From NCBI RefSeq assembly GCF_020179605.1, contig NZ_JAINZO010000001.1:558001-622000 (forward strand): a DNA stretch of 64,000 bases. Reading direction: 5' to 3'. The notes beneath the pieces were generated by a model. That model worked only from the letters and a program-made list of their open reading frames with translations, was not told where the DNA came from and made no database searches. Below, piece by piece: positions 62,086 to 64,000 of this stretch (positions within the stretch are counted from its first letter, which is position 1; each line of letters starts with the position of its first letter). Origin of the DNA: Geomonas agri. Its GTDB lineage: Bacteria; Desulfobacterota; Desulfuromonadia; Geobacterales; Geobacteraceae. The translations under genes were made by a program, and so were the position numbers.

Positions 62086-64000
62086 ATGTCATTTTTTGGT
62101 AAGAAGGGTTCCTGTCACGAAACACCAACCGTCAGCAGTACCGGCGCCAAGAAAGTGGCCCTGGTCGGGAATCCCAACGTCGGGAAAAGCGTGCTCTTCA
62201 ACGCGCTGACCGGCGCTTACGTCACCGTCTCTAACTATCCCGGCACCTCCGTGGAGGTCTCCCGCGGCAACACCGCCATCAACGGCGAAGAATTCGAGAT
62301 TATCGACACCCCGGGCATGTACTCCATCCTCCCCATCACCGAGGAGGAGCGGGTCGCCCGCGAGATCCTGCTTACCGAGCGGCCGCACCTCGTGCTGCAC
62401 GTGCTCGACGCGCGCAACCTGGAGCGCATGCTCCCCATGACCCTGCAACTGATCGAGGCGGAGCTGCCGGTGGTGCTGGTGGTGAATATCATGGACGAGG
62501 CCGCGCGCATGGGGCTGGAGATCGACATCCCCCTGTTGTCCCAGCGCCTGGGCATTCCCGTCATCGGGGCGGCCACCGCTAAAAAGGTGGGCCTGCCCGA
62601 GATCCGCGCCGCCATCGCCGGTTCCAGCGCGAGCACTAGCGCCCCCTTCGTCTATTCCCGGCTCATGGAAGCGGACATCGCCGAGATTGCCGGCTGCCTC
62701 AAGGGTGACTACATTCTCTCCAAGAAGTCGCTGGCGCTGCTCCTGTTGCAGGGTGACACCGAGGTGGCCGAACTGGTGCGCGACAGCGAGGGGGACGGAT
62801 TTCCCCTGGTCGAGACCACGGTCCGGGAGAAGCGCTTCGAGCGCAGGGAGTCGTTCCACCTTGACCTCTCCATGGAGCGCAAGACCATCGTCAAGAAGGT
62901 GCTGGACGGTGCCTTCCGGACGCCGCAGAAGCGGGTGGTCACCCTTGCCGAGCGCATTTCCCGCCTGACCGTGCGACCGAGCACCGGGGTACCGCTGCTC
63001 CTCGTCGTGCTCTACTTCGGCCTGTACCAGTTCGTGGGCGTCTTCGGCGCCGGGACGTTGGTCGATCTGCTGGAAGGGAAGGGGTTCGAGCAGTTCTTCA
63101 ACCCCTGGGTCACTGGCGTGGTCAAGGGTAACGTCCCCTGGCCCATCATCCAGGAGCTCTTCGTCGGCGAGTACGGCATCATCACCCTTGGTTTCCGCTA
63201 CGCCGTCGGCATCATCCTTCCTATCGTTGCCACCTTCTTCCTGTTCTTCTCCGTCCTGGAGGACAGCGGTTACTTCCCGCGCCTGGCGCTCCTGGTGGAC
63301 CGGGTCTTCAAGACCATGGGGCTCACTGGCCGCGCCGTCATTCCCATGGTTCTCGGGTTTGGCTGCGATACCATGGCTACCATGGTGACACGGACCCTGG
63401 AGACGGTGCGCGAGCGCGTCATCGCGACGGTGCTGCTGGCGCTGGCGATCCCCTGCTCGGCGCAGTTGGGGGTGATCATGTCGCTTCTGTCCAAGACCCC
63501 GGGCGCGCTCCTGGTCTGGGGTCTGTGCCTGTTCGGCATCTTCCTGCTGGTCGGCCTGCTGGCCTCCAAGGTGCTTCCGGGCGACACCCCGATGTTCTAC
63601 ATGGAGATCCCGCCCATGCGGCTGCCGCAGTTCTCCAACGTTCTGACCAAGACCTACACCCGTATGCAGTGGTACTTCATGGAGATCCTGCCGCTGTTCA
63701 TCCTGGCCTCGGTGCTTTTGTGGCTGGGCAAGGTCACCCATTTCTTCGAGAAAATGATCGAGGCTATGACCCCGGTGATGGCCTCCCTGGGGCTTCCCAA
63801 GGAAAGCGCCGTCGCCTTCATCTTCGGGTTCTTCCGTCGCGATTACGGCGCCGCCGGCCTTTACGACCTGCAGAGCAAGGGGCTGATGGATGCGCGCCAG
63901 TTGACCGTTGCCGCAGTGACCCTGACCCTGTTCATACCGTGCGTGGCGCAGTTCCTGATCATGAAGAAGGAGCGGGGTTGGAAAGTGGCCATCAGCATCG
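62086..64000 (+). CDS. feoB: Ferrous iron transport protein FeoB (3' end outside window)
   Basis: About 638 residues are visible and the frame is open to the window edge. The N-terminal G domain has G1 GNPNVGKS, G2 in VSNYPGTSVE, G3 DTPGMYS and G4 NIMDEA; a GDI-like helical part follows, then membrane segments from about residue 300 (LLLVVLYFGLYQFVGVF) with the first Gate motif (GYFPRLALLVDRVF). FeoB imports Fe2+ across the inner membrane. No feoA lies between fur and this gene. The ATG at 62086 follows GGGGTAGGTAGAG. Confidence 0.95.
   Translation, partial: MSFFGKKGSCHETPTVSSTGAKKVALVGNPNVGKSVLFNALTGAYVTVSNYPGTSVEVSRGNTAINGEEFEIIDTPGMYSILPITEEERVAREILLTERPHLVLHVLDARNLERMLPMTLQLIEAELPVVLVVNIMDEAARMGLEIDIPLLSQRLGIPVIGAATAKKVGLPEIRAAIAGSSASTSAPFVYSRLMEADIAEIAGCLKGDYILSKKSLALLLLQGDTEVAELVRDSEGDGFPLVETTVREKRFERRESFHLDLSMERKTIVKKVLDGAFRTPQKRVVTLAERISRLTVRPSTGVPLLLVVLYFGLYQFVGVFGAGTLVDLLEGKGFEQFFNPWVTGVVKGNVPWPIIQELFVGEYGIITLGFRYAVGIILPIVATFFLFFSVLEDSGYFPRLALLVDRVFKTMGLTGRAVIPMVLGFGCDTMATMVTRTLETVRERVIATVLLALAIPCSAQLGVIMSLLSKTPGALLVWGLCLFGIFLLVGLLASKVLPGDTPMFYMEIPPMRLPQFSNVLTKTYTRMQWYFMEILPLFILASVLLWLGKVTHFFEKMIEAMTPVMASLGLPKESAVAFIFGFFRRDYGAAGLYDLQSKGLMDARQLTVAAVTLTLFIPCVAQFLIMKKERGWKVAISI

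Overview
The window is a chromosomal segment from a GC-rich deltaproteobacterium of the Geobacter group (Geobacter, Geomonas or Citrifermentans). This is inferred from the gene order secA-argJ / valS / pilD / two-component pair / pilY1-minor pilins / pilMNOPQ / aroCKB, the futalosine-pathway mqnA, a PxxKW cysteine-rich protein, a fur-feoB pair and c-type cytochrome motifs. No rRNA, tRNA, prophage, insertion sequence or CRISPR array was seen. The species cannot be fixed from the sequence alone.

Layout. 1-5200: the end of secA, then argJ, a DUF2914 protein, a class-C beta-lactamase-like serine hydrolase and a receiver-domain protein with a long Ala/Pro/Glu-rich tail. 5290-5407: a REP-like inverted repeat. 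5480-12000: valS, the prepilin peptidase, a HAMP histidine kinase and its probable sigma-54 response regulator. 12200-24440: a DsbC-like oxidoreductase, a large cysteine-rich PilY1 and two consecutive FimT-PilV-PilW-PilX minor pilin sets, closed by a strong terminator. 24630-30424: a very small XRE-type regulator, then pilM-N-O-P-Q. 30434-35533: three genes between pilQ and aroC: a lipoprotein, a 1377-residue multidomain surface protein ending in a CFI-box tail, and a lone DsbC-N-like lipoprotein.

35600-44890: shikimate genes (aroC, aroK, aroB, aroQ) with an embedded TPR protein and a roadblock/LC7 protein, an M24 peptidase, accB-accC, gcvH and mqnA. The aro genes make the chorismate that MqnA diverts to menaquinone. 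44900-45488: an AT-rich non-coding array of five 103-bp tandem units. 45478-50540: a NUDIX hydrolase, the PxxKW protein, a phosphohexomutase, and nifU-nifS for iron-sulfur cluster assembly. 50558-57244: a RelE/ParE-RHH toxin-antitoxin pair, a double-ABC ATPase, a second full REP-like repeat and an Lhr-type helicase. 57385-61216: small or unknown genes, mostly envelope proteins, and a monoheme cytochrome. 61480-64000: fur and the start of feoB with a candidate Fur box.

Most of the window serves type IV pilus biogenesis (prepilin processing, minor pilins and tip adhesin, inner-membrane platform, secretin) next to aromatic and menaquinone biosynthesis. The features that standard annotation explains least are the 103-bp array with a conserved dyad in every unit, the disulfide-related proteins around the cysteine-rich PilY1, and the three-gene block after pilQ.
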